Notes: a model not told the origin generated them from the letters alone. Counted from the stretch's first letter, positions 32,901-42,132 are shown. The stretch is DNA of 42,513 nucleotides from Bacteroidales bacterium (GCA_031257915.1 JAIRNR010000070.1:1-42513), one strand, 5' to 3'. Program-made: numbers and translations.

Positions 32901-35569
32901 AAACTTACCGTACCGTTGCTATTGTTTGCTTCAATTTCTATTTTGTAGGAATCAGGCTTAAAACGTGCAACTATCAATGTATCTTTGACAATATTAAAAC
33001 GCGATGTAGCCGCAATATCCATCAAATTTCCAAGAGCATCTTCCCATCCTGCAAACAAATACCCTGTATCCGCACTTGCAACGAGGGTAACCTGTTCATT
33101 ATGCTCATAACGACCTGCACCCGACACAAAGCCTGTACCGGCAGGCAATATTTCCACTGTAACGTTTTTACGCATAATGCTGAAATTCGCCTTTATATCC
33201 GCTGCACCTGTTACTGCATAGTTAAGCGGCGAAACAGTATCTAAAATTATATCATCCAAAACCCATGAGCGAAATTCGTAATCGGGAAATGCGCTTGCCG
33301 TAAGTACGGCAGTAGAGAAATGACTGTAAACGCCGTTGCCGCTTACATCACCCATTGACGGATTTTCATTCGTAACGGCAATCAAATACTTTTTTAAACG
33401 GAATACTGCATTCAGAGCAGTATCTCTGTCGGCAACAAAAGAAATTTGCGGTAACTTGCTTAACGTATCGGAACCGTAAACCCATCCCGCAAATTCATAA
33501 CCTTCATTTGCAGCAGCACTTAAAACAACAGAACTTCCATGCTCATATTGCCCTGCACCGCCGGCTTGCCCGCCGGTTGAAGCCGAAACAACAATTTCGT
33601 AAGTGTTAAGAACAAAGTATGCGGTATAACTTTTTGCCGAAGTGATACGCCCGCCTGCAATAACCGTAAGCGGATTCTGCGTTGTAGAAACAAGCGTACT
33701 GTCATCGACAAATTTTTCAAAACCGTATCCTGCGGAAGGATTTGCCCTGACAGTAATTGTACTGTTTGCATTAAACGCACTGTATAATCCTGCACCCGAA
33801 ACAGTACCGCCCTGCGGGGGATTTCTGTTAACAACAACAGGGTAACTTATTTCCCTGAAAACACCTGTTATTGAAACGGATTGCGTAATGTTGTAATTAA
33901 GGGTCGGCAATTTTCCAAGAGTATCGTTACCGTTTATCCAGCAAACAAATTCACAGTAGGGATTTGCCGTTGCCTGCAAAGTAACTTCGGAATTATAATT
34001 TACCTGACCGCCGCCTGTAACAATACCGTATATCGCGTTATTCGGCTGCACATTTACGATGTATTTACGCAGTGAAAAACGCGCTTCTATTGTTCTGTCT
34101 TTTGTGAGTAAAAAGGAAAAATCCGCCGCAGTACTTATCGGATTTACACCACCTTCGTAGTAGCCTGAAAACTCATAACCTGCCGAAGCCTCAGCATGTA
34201 AAGAAACAGGATAATTATGTAAATATGTTCCTGTCTCCGAGCCGCTGACACTGCCGCCTGCCGCAGCAGATACGGTAAGTACCCACGAAGCACTGTCAAA
34301 ATGCGCCAACAGGTTTCTGTCTCTTTCAAGAATAAAAGAAATAACAGACGTTTTAGCAACAGTATCGCTACCTTCCATCCAGCAAATAAACTTATTTCCC
34401 TGATTTGCTGTTGCCGTTAACGAAACAAGTCCTCCGGCTTTCTGCACACCTTTATTACCTGTAACCGTACCCCTGTGATTTGCTGCATCTGCATTTACAA
34501 TATATGCATTGAAAATATCTATATCCGCTCCATTGTCGGGAGTTATTAAGGGATAATTTGTAGAGCGCAACCGTATTCTGTAGCCACTGCCGCGGGGGAT
34601 ATTATTCGGAATCGTACAGGGAACTGTTCCGCTTGTGAATGTTGTAAGTTCACCTATCACACGCGGATTTGCAAATGAGCCGACGGCATCCGAAAGTTCT
34701 ACGATTATTTTATTATCGGGAAGATTATTGTACGGATTCATCGTTCCTTTAAGGGTGTAGGAAACATTGAATATAAAATCATCCGTTGATATTATTCCAA
34801 TTTGCTGCGGTACTGCATGGAGAGTTAATACAGGGTTGTAAACAAACAGCAAGTCGTCAATGTAAAGTTCGTCGCCATTGCTGCCACCGCCCGGTGTTTT
34901 ATTTGTTGTAGCATTGATTAAACAATACTTTACATTTGTATTCGGTTTTTTATCAAAGGGAAAGGAAATACGTTGCCACTGGGCATCTTTTTTATCAATA
35001 AATGCCTGAACATACGCAACTACCTGACTTTCGTTATAACCGGGTGCCCTTGTATCATTATCATCGTGGAGTATAACCTCAAAACTGCCCTGGTCGGAAG
35101 CATTGCCGGGATTAAATTTTAACCAGACAACCACGCTGTCGGGAATAGATGAAAAAGGATGATTGTGCGCAGTATTGCCTCTCTGGGTAAAGTTATAATT
35201 TCCCGATGCAGCTGGTGACGGATCACCTGCATTTATCCTGCCTGTTGTGAGATTACCGTTCGCAATAACACCGCCGATAGGTGCTTTTTTTGAGTAAATA
35301 CGAACTGAATATTGCCCTGTACTTCCGGGACGCTTTTCGGTTGATCTGTCTAACTGCTGTGACTGCGCAAACGCCGCAAGTGACCCCGTACACGTCATAA
35401 ACGAATTCCAATGTGCAGGCTCAACATTTTTTGTTCCGGGGTTATCAAAATTTTCAAAATTATGATTACCGATTTGTTCTGTTTCATTTATGTATTCGGA
35501 TTTTTGTGCAAATACACTTGCCGACAAAAAAAATCCTGCAACGAAAAATGTAAATATTTTGAAGTTCAT
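29951..35569 (-). CDS. Giant T9SS surface protein: PCMD-like domain plus about 19 InlB B-type repeats
   Basis: This 1872-residue protein has a signal peptide ending VFAQ (about 22). A PCMD-like carbohydrate-associated domain follows (about 30-255; NHNFENFDNPG, then LFVYNP after 'DGDELYIDDL'-type text), then an Ig-like segment (about 255-360). About 19 divergent InlB B-repeats of some 70-80 residues cover 385-1780, each with GY.F.gW and ending I.A.F-type strands (ITARFD, IVAHFE, LIAVFR). The C-terminal 75 residues are a T9SS type A sorting domain: VYPNPVSAGDVL, ALYDFTGKVML, GMYLLRL. It should be exported through the outer membrane as a long adhesin or binding rod. No catalytic motif is seen. 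It lies 19 bp downstream of a sister giant gene, so they are cotranscribed. Confidence 0.88.
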   Translation of the reverse strand: MNFKIFTFFVAGFFLSASVFAQKSEYINETEQIGNHNFENFDNPGTKNVEPAHWNSFMTCTGSLAAFAQSQQLDRSTEKRPGSTGQYSVRIYSKKAPIGGVIANGNLTTGRINAGDPSPAASGNYNFTQRGNTAHNHPFSSIPDSVVVWLKFNPGNASDQGSFEVILHDDNDTRAPGYNESQVVAYVQAFIDKKDAQWQRISFPFDKKPNTNVKYCLINATTNKTPGGGSNGDELYIDDLLFVYNPVLTLHAVPQQIGIISTDDFIFNVSYTLKGTMNPYNNLPDNKIIVELSDAVGSFANPRVIGELTTFTSGTVPCTIPNNIPRGSGYRIRLRSTNYPLITPDNGADIDIFNAYIVNADAANHRGTVTGNKGVQKAGGLVSLTATANQGNKFICWMEGSDTVAKTSVISFILERDRNLLAHFDSASWVLTVSAAAGGSVSGSETGTYLHNYPVSLHAEASAGYEFSGYYEGGVNPISTAADFSFLLTKDRTIEARFSLRKYIVNVQPNNAIYGIVTGGGQVNYNSEVTLQATANPYCEFVCWINGNDTLGKLPTLNYNITQSVSITGVFREISYPVVVNRNPPQGGTVSGAGLYSAFNANSTITVRANPSAGYGFEKFVDDSTLVSTTQNPLTVIAGGRITSAKSYTAYFVLNTYEIVVSASTGGQAGGAGQYEHGSSVVLSAAANEGYEFAGWVYGSDTLSKLPQISFVADRDTALNAVFRLKKYLIAVTNENPSMGDVSGNGVYSHFSTAVLTASAFPDYEFRSWVLDDIILDTVSPLNYAVTGAADIKANFSIMRKNVTVEILPAGTGFVSGAGRYEHNEQVTLVASADTGYLFAGWEDALGNLMDIAATSRFNIVKDTLIVARFKPDSYKIEIEANNSNGTVSFDGSQYSSSRITRNAEYNTVIPLYAAVVTDGYKFTGWKRLGSSGIVSIEDTFLYTVKKDEYLIAAFSNTAVFLSASAEPSYAGTINGNGNYEKGSWYPLTAIASYGYVFKEWKTLDGVVLENEDENSLMVYAGADTSFIAVFEKDSFDVNIVSDGCGLHEGSGRYCYQDTAKLTAHVSGGYHFAGWYLNNNLLLSEDTVIKIEVDKPYSITARFDSNAMQLTVLSTHPHNSTVSPSRETKYSRTETLYATAGEGIHFIGWKHNNDTVFSDTVKWLVTNNDTLTALFDTNIYTFTFTNSTPLKGNTDLIIDGNITLNSVSEITRELYHKTSVKIIAVPNYGYHFTGGKDTMFFVITGDTNITAQFSENIITVLSSCNPLYGYTSVKGGNAHAYGNSVTVEAVPNIGYCFAKWTLAQDTSVVFSTNPVVSFIAVRDTNIVAHFEKENYNVTIEVSNDMAGTVTLGSETSAQINTSAPFNSTLTVYAQPLRGYHFSHWLNDGTVVSEDTFYNVAVTHQTVITAVFEANLHEVSLSVNSDIFGSVEGGGMYRYGYAADIKATSNANYYFDKWVSETGKFISFDSVYSFIVTGDTALIAVFRTDTFNISVDIVSGGGTVSGGGRFLLGQEVSLQAEADYGYTFSEWQNDSAAAVSNSNPFVFDASASMSLHAVFVPQVFNVNINTNAGSNTDIRGAGSYRYGDNAYLFAFSNDIYTFDHWELSDSTVFTKEELLNNMLFYSVEKDLEIRAVYKVKTYNVTASVSPVESGSVFNTGVYFHGSTFTLEATPAEHYHFVGWVLDSAYVSAERRFHVDSIYRDLEFIAVFELNHYTVTLTCYPSAGGTLNGGGQYFYGDTATLSVTLNYGYALDVWRDEKFFTIGNTTSIKYVVTKNSDITAALKDALANEPISDLDGARVKVYPNPVSAGDVLYVDGLESGATAALYDFTGKVMLKTDRNPISVAGISRGMYLLRLTFSDGTCAVGKIVVR
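30230..34490 (-). repeat. Array of about 19 divergent InlB B-type repeats
   Basis: On the minus strand the repeats recur roughly every 210-240 bp with the protein pattern 'sG.g.Y..g..v.l.A....GY.F.gW....'. They are divergent at DNA level, so they are old duplications, not a recently expanded array. Confidence 0.8.
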
Positions 35570-35588
35570 AATGAAAACTTTATTATAA

Positions 35589-38500
35589 TCAATATTTAAG
35601 TTTGATAAATTTACCTGTAACTACTTTACCGTCATCAGGAATAAAGCGGTAATAATAAATACCCGCAGCAAGCCATGAAACATTAAGAGTTGCCGAGTAG
35701 TCCGCCATCTCCACATCATACAAAACATCACCTCTTGTATCTATAATCTGAATAACACCCTCTCTGTCCGACAAAACATTAAGGTAAGTTTTCGCAGGAT
35801 TAGGATAAACAATAAGTTTTGCCGTTAATTCTACATTTTCTTTAAAATGCGCAGTATATGTTGCATCTCTTTCAACAGTAAAACGCATTTCACTTTGACG
35901 GCTTACCGTTTCATTCCTGTCATTAGTCCAATAATCAAAAGCATATCCCTCATAAGGAATTGCAACAACCGAAGTATCCGTGCCTTTCAGTACTTTTCCG
36001 CCGCCCATTACTCTGCCGCCCTCTTCTGCAACCACGTTTATAGTAACAAAGTTGGAATTATACAGAGCCATAAACACCACATCTCTGCTAATTTCAAAAG
36101 ACAGTGTATTTTCGGAAGTAAGGGTATCGCCATTTTCATCTATCCATCCTGCAAAATCATACCCGATAGCCGTTCCGGCTTCTACAACTGTCGTTGAAAG
36201 AGCGTTGTAAGTACCCGAACCTGTGAGAGTTGCAATATTATCGGGAGATGAAAACAAAATAATCTTATAGCGGTTTATTTCAAAATGCGCAACAAGATTT
36301 CTGTCTCGCGTTGCAATGAAACTGTACGTTTTTTCACTGCAAACAACTTCGTCATTTTCCGTCCAGTAAAGGAAATGGTAATGTGCGTTTTCCGTTGCAA
36401 AAATATTTACAGTATCGCCCAGGTCAAAAGTATTGAGACCGAACGATAACGTACCCGCTTCCAAAATATTCACTGCGGCATTTACCGAGTATTTAAGCGG
36501 AGTAAACACAGCCGTAACAGTGTCGTCACCTGTTACTCTAAAAGAAAATTCGGGCAAAGATGATATTCTGACACCTTTGTTTTCCCAATGTGAAAAAAGA
36601 TAGTCTAAATTCGGTTCTGCTTTTAAAACCGCATTTGAATTATAGTCGTATATTCCGCCGCCGGTAAGCGTGAGAGCCGCACCGGGGATATTTTCCTCAA
36701 TAACGATATTATGTCCGCGCAATTCAAATACTGCAAATAATCTCATGTCTCTCGTTACGATTATTTCAAATGACGGCTCTTTGCTTAATGTATCGCCGTC
36801 TAAAGTCCACGCAATAAAATCATACCCTTTCGGCACTTCTATTCTTATACTTGCCGTACTGCCGTGAGCATATACTCCCACGCCGGAGGGCCAAATGTCC
36901 ACATCACCGTAAGTGCTCCATGATATGGAAATATCATAAACATTCGGTAGAAATACTGCCTCAATGGTACGGTCTTTATTCAAAGTTATTTCTGTTTGCG
37001 CAGAGGTAGAAATGACCCCCATCATGATTTCCTGCCATCCCGCAAAATGATACCCTGTATCAGGAATTGCATTTATTGTATGGACTGACATATACGGTGA
37101 TATTATTTCCTGCTGCTCATCGTTGCTGTCTATGCTAACAGTGCCTTCGCCTCCCGCACACAGCACTTTTAATAAAAATTCAGACGGAACAAAGTGTGCG
37201 TAAAGAACCGTATCCCTTTCAACAAGAACAGATATTTCGGCATTTTCCGAAATAATATTTCCATTGCTGTCTTTCCACGCAGAAAATTCATGTCCATCGG
37301 CTATTGCCCACGCTTTTATGTCTGCAGTACTGCCGTATAAAGCATTTTTACTGCCTTTGACAGAGCCGAGTTGCGCCTGTGCCGAATAAACGGTTACTTT
37401 ATACGTATTCGGAGTAAACTGCGCGATAATGGTGTCTGACGAATTTACCGTAAATAAACAGTCTGCCGTATAACTTACAACTGTTCCATCCTTTTTTACG
37501 TAATTTTTAAATGTATAACCGTAATTACTTTCTGCATGCAAAACGGCATTCTGTCCATAAAAATAAATATCGGAACCGACGGTTGCAATACCCGAATTTT
37601 CCGGAGATACCGACAAATACAGGCTGTATTGCGTTGAATCATATATTGCATAAAGTACGGTATCACCAAGTAAATTTATTAGCAGTTCATTACTGTTTGC
37701 AATACTCACGCCGCTTTTATCCTGCCATTCTTTAAATGAAAGTCCGTTATATTCATGCGCCGAAATATTTACAGTATCAAAACATTTTTTATTTATCGTC
37801 TGCGAAGCAAAAACATTGCCGTCTGCCATTTTTGAATGTAATGTTATTGCAACCGGTACAGGAACGAAAAATGCAGTATAACCGGCATTGCCTGCAACTG
37901 TAAGTTTAAGTTCTGCGTCTGTGCCTGCTTTAACACCATCTTCATCTTCCCAGTGCGAAAAAACGTATTTGTCGGAAACAGATACAGCCGTAAGAACAAC
38001 TTCCGTTCCGTAATCATACTCACCTGCGCCGACAGTCTGTCCGACACCTGCAACCGAAGTTGTAATATCATACTGCTTCGGAGTATAAACCGTTTCAAAC
38101 AAAGTGTCACAAACAACAGTTACCTGAAATTCTGTTTCGGCAGAAATCATCCCTGACGATGTTTTCCATCCTGCAAAATCAAATCCATACGGTATTTCGG
38201 TACGGACAACTGTGCTTTCCCTGTACGGAACCTTTCTGACCGTTATATTATTGCCGTCCTTAATCGTTAAAGTAAACTCATGCTGTACAAATATCGCCGT
38301 AACGGTATCGTCCTGCGCACGAATTGCGGGATAAAATGTTTTCGCGGTGCTAAGTGTATCGCCGTCCCGCAACCAGCATTTAAAATCGTATCCGTAAAGA
38401 GGTTGCGCCATTATACGCGTATTGCCTCCCACATAGTATTGCCCGCTGCCAAGTGCCGTTCCTCTTTCGGGATCGTTTGTCAAAACCGTAAGCGAAAAAG

Positions 38501-41477
38501 GTACAAGTGAAAACACTGCATAATAATTTTTATTTTCACGGACAACAATACGCAGAGTATCTTTCGTTTCAAAAATATCTGCTCCGTTTTCACTCCATCC
38601 TGTGAAATTTATCGCAGGAGTAAGGGAAACAGTAAGCACAGCAGTATCCAGAGCGTAATATGTTCCCTGCCCTGTTGCGGTTGCCATGTTTTCAGGTATT
38701 ATTGAAACGGAAATAAAATACGACTTGCGTTCAAAATTTGCCTTATAAAAAGTGTCTTTTTCAACAACAATACTTAAAGGATTTTGCTCGCTGACAATAT
38801 TTCCGTTTCTGTCCGTCCAGTTCACAAAAAAATGATTGCTGTCATTCTGTGCATAAACAACAACCGAACTTTTATATGGATATTTTTTAGTATTTATACC
38901 GGAATCCAATGCTTCAAGCGACACAATACCGCCTGCTGCCGCAAATGCTTCCACCGTATATTCGTTGCGTTCAAAATACGCTGTAAACGAAGTATCATGT
39001 TCAAGCGAGGGAATAATTATCGGATTATCATAAACGGTATCGTTTAAAGAGTTTGTAAAATACAGAAAACTGAAGCCGTATTCAGGCGCAGCACTTGCCT
39101 CAACACTGCTTCCATGCTCGTAAATCCCATCTCCCTGTACTGTGCCGTACGTATTCGGCTCGGCAGTAACAGTCATCCTTTTGCGAACAGGAGTAAATAT
39201 GCCCTTTATCGTTTTTGCACCGTCAATTTTTATGCTGTATTCCGCACCTGCATACACGGTATCGCCGTTTATAATCCAGTAGCGGAACTCAAAACCGCTG
39301 TACGGTACCGCTTTCATATCAAACTCCGCAAAATGCTTATACATGCCCGACATATCCGCATCCTGAGCATACTCGCCATATTCTGCCGGCGATACGGAAA
39401 CCATTATCAGATATTTATTCACTTCAAACACCGCAGTAAACAAAGTATCCTGCAACACTTCAAAAGTCAGCACGCTATCGGTGCTTACCTGCAAACCGTT
39501 TACCTGCCACCTTACGAAATGGTAGCCGCTGTCGGGTCTCGCTTTGAGCGTTACCGTTTTTCCATGCAGATAGTTTCCGGTACCGCTCACGGAACCATTT
39601 GGATTGTTGGCACTGACAGTGTAAACAGATGTATCAAAAATTGCAGTAAAGTGATAATCGTTTAATATGCGGTCGTTTTGGATAAATATGTATGGATTAT
39701 CTGTAATTATTGTATCCTGCAGTGTACCGTCAACAGTAATATCCCATCTTTTGAAAGTGAAGCCTGTTGACGGAATTGCTTCAACCTGCCCGAGTTCTGT
39801 TATCACAAACTTACTGTAAGCACTGTCGCCGAGCGTTGTACCGCGTGCTGCAACATCAACGGATGTTGTAACATTATGGGTTATTTCTCTAAACACTGCT
39901 TCGTATGTAATATCTCCATTTAAACTCTCAATTGACGGCGATACGATTTCTTTTGAAACGGAATCGCGCCAGCGCAAAAATTCGCAATACTCATTCGCTG
40001 TTGCGGTACCTTCAACAGGGTGAAAATGTTTATAAAAGCCGCTACCTGTAGTGCTGCCGAGTTCAGGCGCAGGCGTACCGTCCTCTCTGACAGGGATAAA
40101 TGCAACCCTGTGCAGATTGGTATCGAACATTGCTTTTATTGTAGTGTTTTCTGATGACTTAAATGTATATTTCGGATCGCTTGATAAAAATTCCGAAAAT
40201 TCACCGGTAACCTTGTAATATCCCGCGAAATGATAGTATAATCCGTAGAGAGTTGTGTCAATTTGCGGATAGATTGTTGTACCGCAAAGCGACTTAAGAG
40301 TGGTTATTGACTGGTCGTCCGGAGATCCCGGATTTAAGAACCATGCTTTGCCCGGTCCTTCCGATGTTATTGCTAAATCATAATATGGTCCTATTGTAAT
40401 GGTAACCTCTGCCGATGGCGAACTTGTGCCGCTTACTTTTTTTGCACTATTATCGGTATTATCACCACTTATTGTGGTTGCACCGACAAAAGCATAATTA
40501 ACTATTGCAACTACCGAATATTTACCCTCATGGGAAGTATTTATATTGGCAACAGTAAAAGATGTGCCTGTTGCACCATCTATATTTACACCATTTTTGC
40601 GCCACTGGTATGTTACCCCGCCGTCAGCAATCGGATTATCTACAGAAAAAGTAATACTGTCGCCCTGACAAACTACACGTGCCGCACTACCGGTTATTGA
40701 GGGCGTCGGAATACTGTAATTGAAAGTTATTATCAATTTTCCATCCCTACCTGCCCCGCCACTCCAGTTCTTTCCTGTGGAAAGGTCCCAAATCCTCGCC
40801 TTATAGTATGAACGGCCTCCAGACCCTCCGCCTCCCGGCTCGGTACCTGTGCTACCGTTTTTGTCGTCACTCATACTGCCTGTATTTCCTCCGCCATTAC
40901 ATGCACCGCCTCCGTATCCACCACCGTCACCAGAAGCACCTGAAGTACCGGAGCAACTATTACCATCTCCACCTACCGCAGTACCACCTGCACCACCATT
41001 ACCTGATGACTTCCTATCGTGACCTGTCCAACCATAATTTGCATAATCGCCGCCACCACCACCATTTGCAATTACATTCACAGAATTGTAAGTACAAGCA
41101 CTCGCACCACCTGCACTGCCAGCGTACATACTACCTAAACCTGCAGTAAGCTCACCTCTGCCGGCAGCACCACCTCCGCCAACAGATACACTTATATCAG
41201 TACCGCCATTGCCACCAAAAGTTTTTACAACGTATGCACCTCCGCCACCGCCGCCAGCCTTTGAAGAACTGCCACCATAGCCTCCATAATAAGCACCGCC
41301 GCCGCCGCCGCCGCCGCCCCACGCTTCTGCTTTTACGTCCGTTGCCCCCGTCGGAACAACTGCATTATAACTGCCTGAGCTGTTATACGTTACTGTTACT
41401 GTCTGTGCCTGTATTATAGCGTGAAAGAATATCACGTTACAGATAAGTACAATGTACGAATACAATGCTTTTCTCAT
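35589..41477 (-). CDS. Giant T9SS surface protein: glycine-rich and Ig-like N-terminus plus about 20 InlB B-type repeats
   Basis: This 1962-residue protein opens with the signal MRKALYSYIVLICNVIFFHAII (cleavage near IQAQ). A glycine-rich domain (about 25-255) starts TVTYNSSGSYNAVVPTGATD and has runs of up to eight glycines; it matches the Gly-rich fold of other Bacteroidota surface proteins. One Ig-like domain (about 260-360; VTYQWRKNGVNIDGA) follows, then about 20 InlB B-type repeats (365-1870). The T9SS type A tail has VYPNPAKTYLNVLS, IQIIDTRGDVLYDV and GIYYYRFIPDDGK. It shares architecture with the downstream giant but has a different head, suggesting that the pair bind different targets with similar stalks. 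The gene is preceded by a promoter box and an 840-bp gap. Confidence 0.88.
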   Translation of the reverse strand: MRKALYSYIVLICNVIFFHAIIQAQTVTVTYNSSGSYNAVVPTGATDVKAEAWGGGGGGGGAYYGGYGGSSSKAGGGGGGAYVVKTFGGNGGTDISVSVGGGGAAGRGELTAGLGSMYAGSAGGASACTYNSVNVIANGGGGGDYANYGWTGHDRKSSGNGGAGGTAVGGDGNSCSGTSGASGDGGGYGGGACNGGGNTGSMSDDKNGSTGTEPGGGGSGGRSYYKARIWDLSTGKNWSGGAGRDGKLIITFNYSIPTPSITGSAARVVCQGDSITFSVDNPIADGGVTYQWRKNGVNIDGATGTSFTVANINTSHEGKYSVVAIVNYAFVGATTISGDNTDNSAKKVSGTSSPSAEVTITIGPYYDLAITSEGPGKAWFLNPGSPDDQSITTLKSLCGTTIYPQIDTTLYGLYYHFAGYYKVTGEFSEFLSSDPKYTFKSSENTTIKAMFDTNLHRVAFIPVREDGTPAPELGSTTGSGFYKHFHPVEGTATANEYCEFLRWRDSVSKEIVSPSIESLNGDITYEAVFREITHNVTTSVDVAARGTTLGDSAYSKFVITELGQVEAIPSTGFTFKRWDITVDGTLQDTIITDNPYIFIQNDRILNDYHFTAIFDTSVYTVSANNPNGSVSGTGNYLHGKTVTLKARPDSGYHFVRWQVNGLQVSTDSVLTFEVLQDTLFTAVFEVNKYLIMVSVSPAEYGEYAQDADMSGMYKHFAEFDMKAVPYSGFEFRYWIINGDTVYAGAEYSIKIDGAKTIKGIFTPVRKRMTVTAEPNTYGTVQGDGIYEHGSSVEASAAPEYGFSFLYFTNSLNDTVYDNPIIIPSLEHDTSFTAYFERNEYTVEAFAAAGGIVSLEALDSGINTKKYPYKSSVVVYAQNDSNHFFVNWTDRNGNIVSEQNPLSIVVEKDTFYKANFERKSYFISVSIIPENMATATGQGTYYALDTAVLTVSLTPAINFTGWSENGADIFETKDTLRIVVRENKNYYAVFSLVPFSLTVLTNDPERGTALGSGQYYVGGNTRIMAQPLYGYDFKCWLRDGDTLSTAKTFYPAIRAQDDTVTAIFVQHEFTLTIKDGNNITVRKVPYRESTVVRTEIPYGFDFAGWKTSSGMISAETEFQVTVVCDTLFETVYTPKQYDITTSVAGVGQTVGAGEYDYGTEVVLTAVSVSDKYVFSHWEDEDGVKAGTDAELKLTVAGNAGYTAFFVPVPVAITLHSKMADGNVFASQTINKKCFDTVNISAHEYNGLSFKEWQDKSGVSIANSNELLINLLGDTVLYAIYDSTQYSLYLSVSPENSGIATVGSDIYFYGQNAVLHAESNYGYTFKNYVKKDGTVVSYTADCLFTVNSSDTIIAQFTPNTYKVTVYSAQAQLGSVKGSKNALYGSTADIKAWAIADGHEFSAWKDSNGNIISENAEISVLVERDTVLYAHFVPSEFLLKVLCAGGEGTVSIDSNDEQQEIISPYMSVHTINAIPDTGYHFAGWQEIMMGVISTSAQTEITLNKDRTIEAVFLPNVYDISISWSTYGDVDIWPSGVGVYAHGSTASIRIEVPKGYDFIAWTLDGDTLSKEPSFEIIVTRDMRLFAVFELRGHNIVIEENIPGAALTLTGGGIYDYNSNAVLKAEPNLDYLFSHWENKGVRISSLPEFSFRVTGDDTVTAVFTPLKYSVNAAVNILEAGTLSFGLNTFDLGDTVNIFATENAHYHFLYWTENDEVVCSEKTYSFIATRDRNLVAHFEINRYKIILFSSPDNIATLTGSGTYNALSTTVVEAGTAIGYDFAGWIDENGDTLTSENTLSFEISRDVVFMALYNSNFVTINVVAEEGGRVMGGGKVLKGTDTSVVAIPYEGYAFDYWTNDRNETVSRQSEMRFTVERDATYTAHFKENVELTAKLIVYPNPAKTYLNVLSDREGVIQIIDTRGDVLYDVEMADYSATLNVSWLAAGIYYYRFIPDDGKVVTGKFIKLKY
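35850..40380 (-). repeat. Array of about 20 divergent InlB B-type repeats
   Basis: Repeats of about 70-78 residues with the signature 'GY.F..W' and strand endings like YKANFE, FTAYFE, IIAQFT and LVAHFE cover most of the protein. They are of the same type as those in the neighbouring giant gene, and divergent in DNA. Confidence 0.8.
41297..41318. repeat. GCC trinucleotide tract encoding polyglycine
   Basis: Seven consecutive CCG/GCC-type units (AGCACCGCC... to CCGCCCC) encode the eight-glycine run of the giant protein's glycine-rich domain on the minus strand. Slippage would change the length of this run by single glycines without a frameshift. Confidence 0.75.
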
Positions 41478-41870
41478 ATAATTATGAATTATTGATTACA
41501 AAGTTATATGAAACTCACAATTGAAAACCACACTCACAGTCGAGCTCAGCCGTTTCAGACAAGACAGTTATCGACTTGAATGCCGGCTTTTTAAATGTTC
41601 GTTTCATACTACAACAATTTTAAGCAATACAATAATGCAGTGTGGAACCGTAGATTACTTTCACTCACACCACATTCAATTGCACCAACGGCGAATTTAG
41701 TATAAATAATTATTTTAAAACCGTCCGTAATTACCGAAATTTTAACACTTTTTAACAATATAAACCTAAATTCATTACAAAATACTGATTACCAATGTTA
41801 TAAATAATTATGATGTTACTTTGAAAAAAATCTTAATCTTCTTGAAATTTTCCCAATTTTGGCTTATATT
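41478..41870. other. Intergenic region upstream of the giant gene
   Basis: About 390 bp of AT-rich sequence. Apart from the promoter box at 41499-41506, I see no ORF, hairpin or repeat that I can support. It probably holds the regulatory region of the giant-protein operon. Confidence 0.45.
41499..41506 (-). promoter_or_regulatory. -7 promoter box of the giant-protein operon
   Basis: The minus strand reads TAACTTTG, an exact TAnnTTTG match and identical to the box before the TerB-like gene. It lies 22 bp upstream of the giant gene's ATG, giving a short leader. A TTTTC sequence about 16 bp further upstream could serve as a poor -33 element. Confidence 0.43.
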
Positions 41871-41872
41871 AT

Positions 41873-41999
41873 TTATTTTATTTCCGTGTTGCAAGTCTTT
41901 ACAGGTACTTTATAAATTTCACCGAATTGCATATTTGCGAACGACATAAAATCCTCCGATTTACGATTGAGTTCCGCATATTCAGGTGCATACTGCCAG
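41873..41999 (-). pseudogene. 3' remnant of a coding sequence, truncated at an inverted repeat
   Basis: On the minus strand, from the edge of the 20-bp inverted repeat to a TAA at 41875-41873, the frame reads about 41 residues with protein-like composition (WQYAPEYAELNRKSED, then FANMQFGEIYKVPVKTC). An in-frame TGA stands directly upstream inside the repeat, and there is no plausible start, so this looks like the last part of a gene whose 5' end was removed or replaced. An internal ATG (MSFANMQFGE, preceded by GGAGG) could in principle start a 23-residue peptide. The family is not recognised. Confidence 0.45.
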
Positions 42000-42132
42000 G
42001 GTCAACGCATTAAAATTTTAATTTCCTTATTTACAGATATTTACAGATTTAATCTTTGCCAAATTATGAAATATTTTTATGTACAACTTGCTAATTAACA
42101 GTATTATATGATTTTTAATGCGTTGACCCTGG
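41996..42132. mobile_element. 137-bp element bounded by a perfect 20-bp inverted repeat (MITE-like or invertible segment)
   Basis: CCAGGGTCAACGCATTAAAA at 41996-42015 is repeated exactly, inverted, at 42113-42132, enclosing 97 bp of AT-rich noncoding DNA. The left arm cuts into a coding remnant. No clear target duplication flanks it (CATACTG on the left, GGTATCA on the right). Small non-autonomous transposable element ends, a recombinase-invertible segment, or arms left from a larger deleted element all fit. Confidence 0.5.

Noticed and set aside
39114-39665. 183-codon plus-strand open frame
   Set aside because: It lies wholly antisense to the giant T9SS gene, whose repeats clearly define the coding strand; the composition is that of a shadow frame.
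40808-41149. 113-codon plus-strand frame rich in His, Arg and Tyr
   Set aside because: It is the complement of the glycine-rich coding region; the odd composition follows from reading glycine codons backwards.
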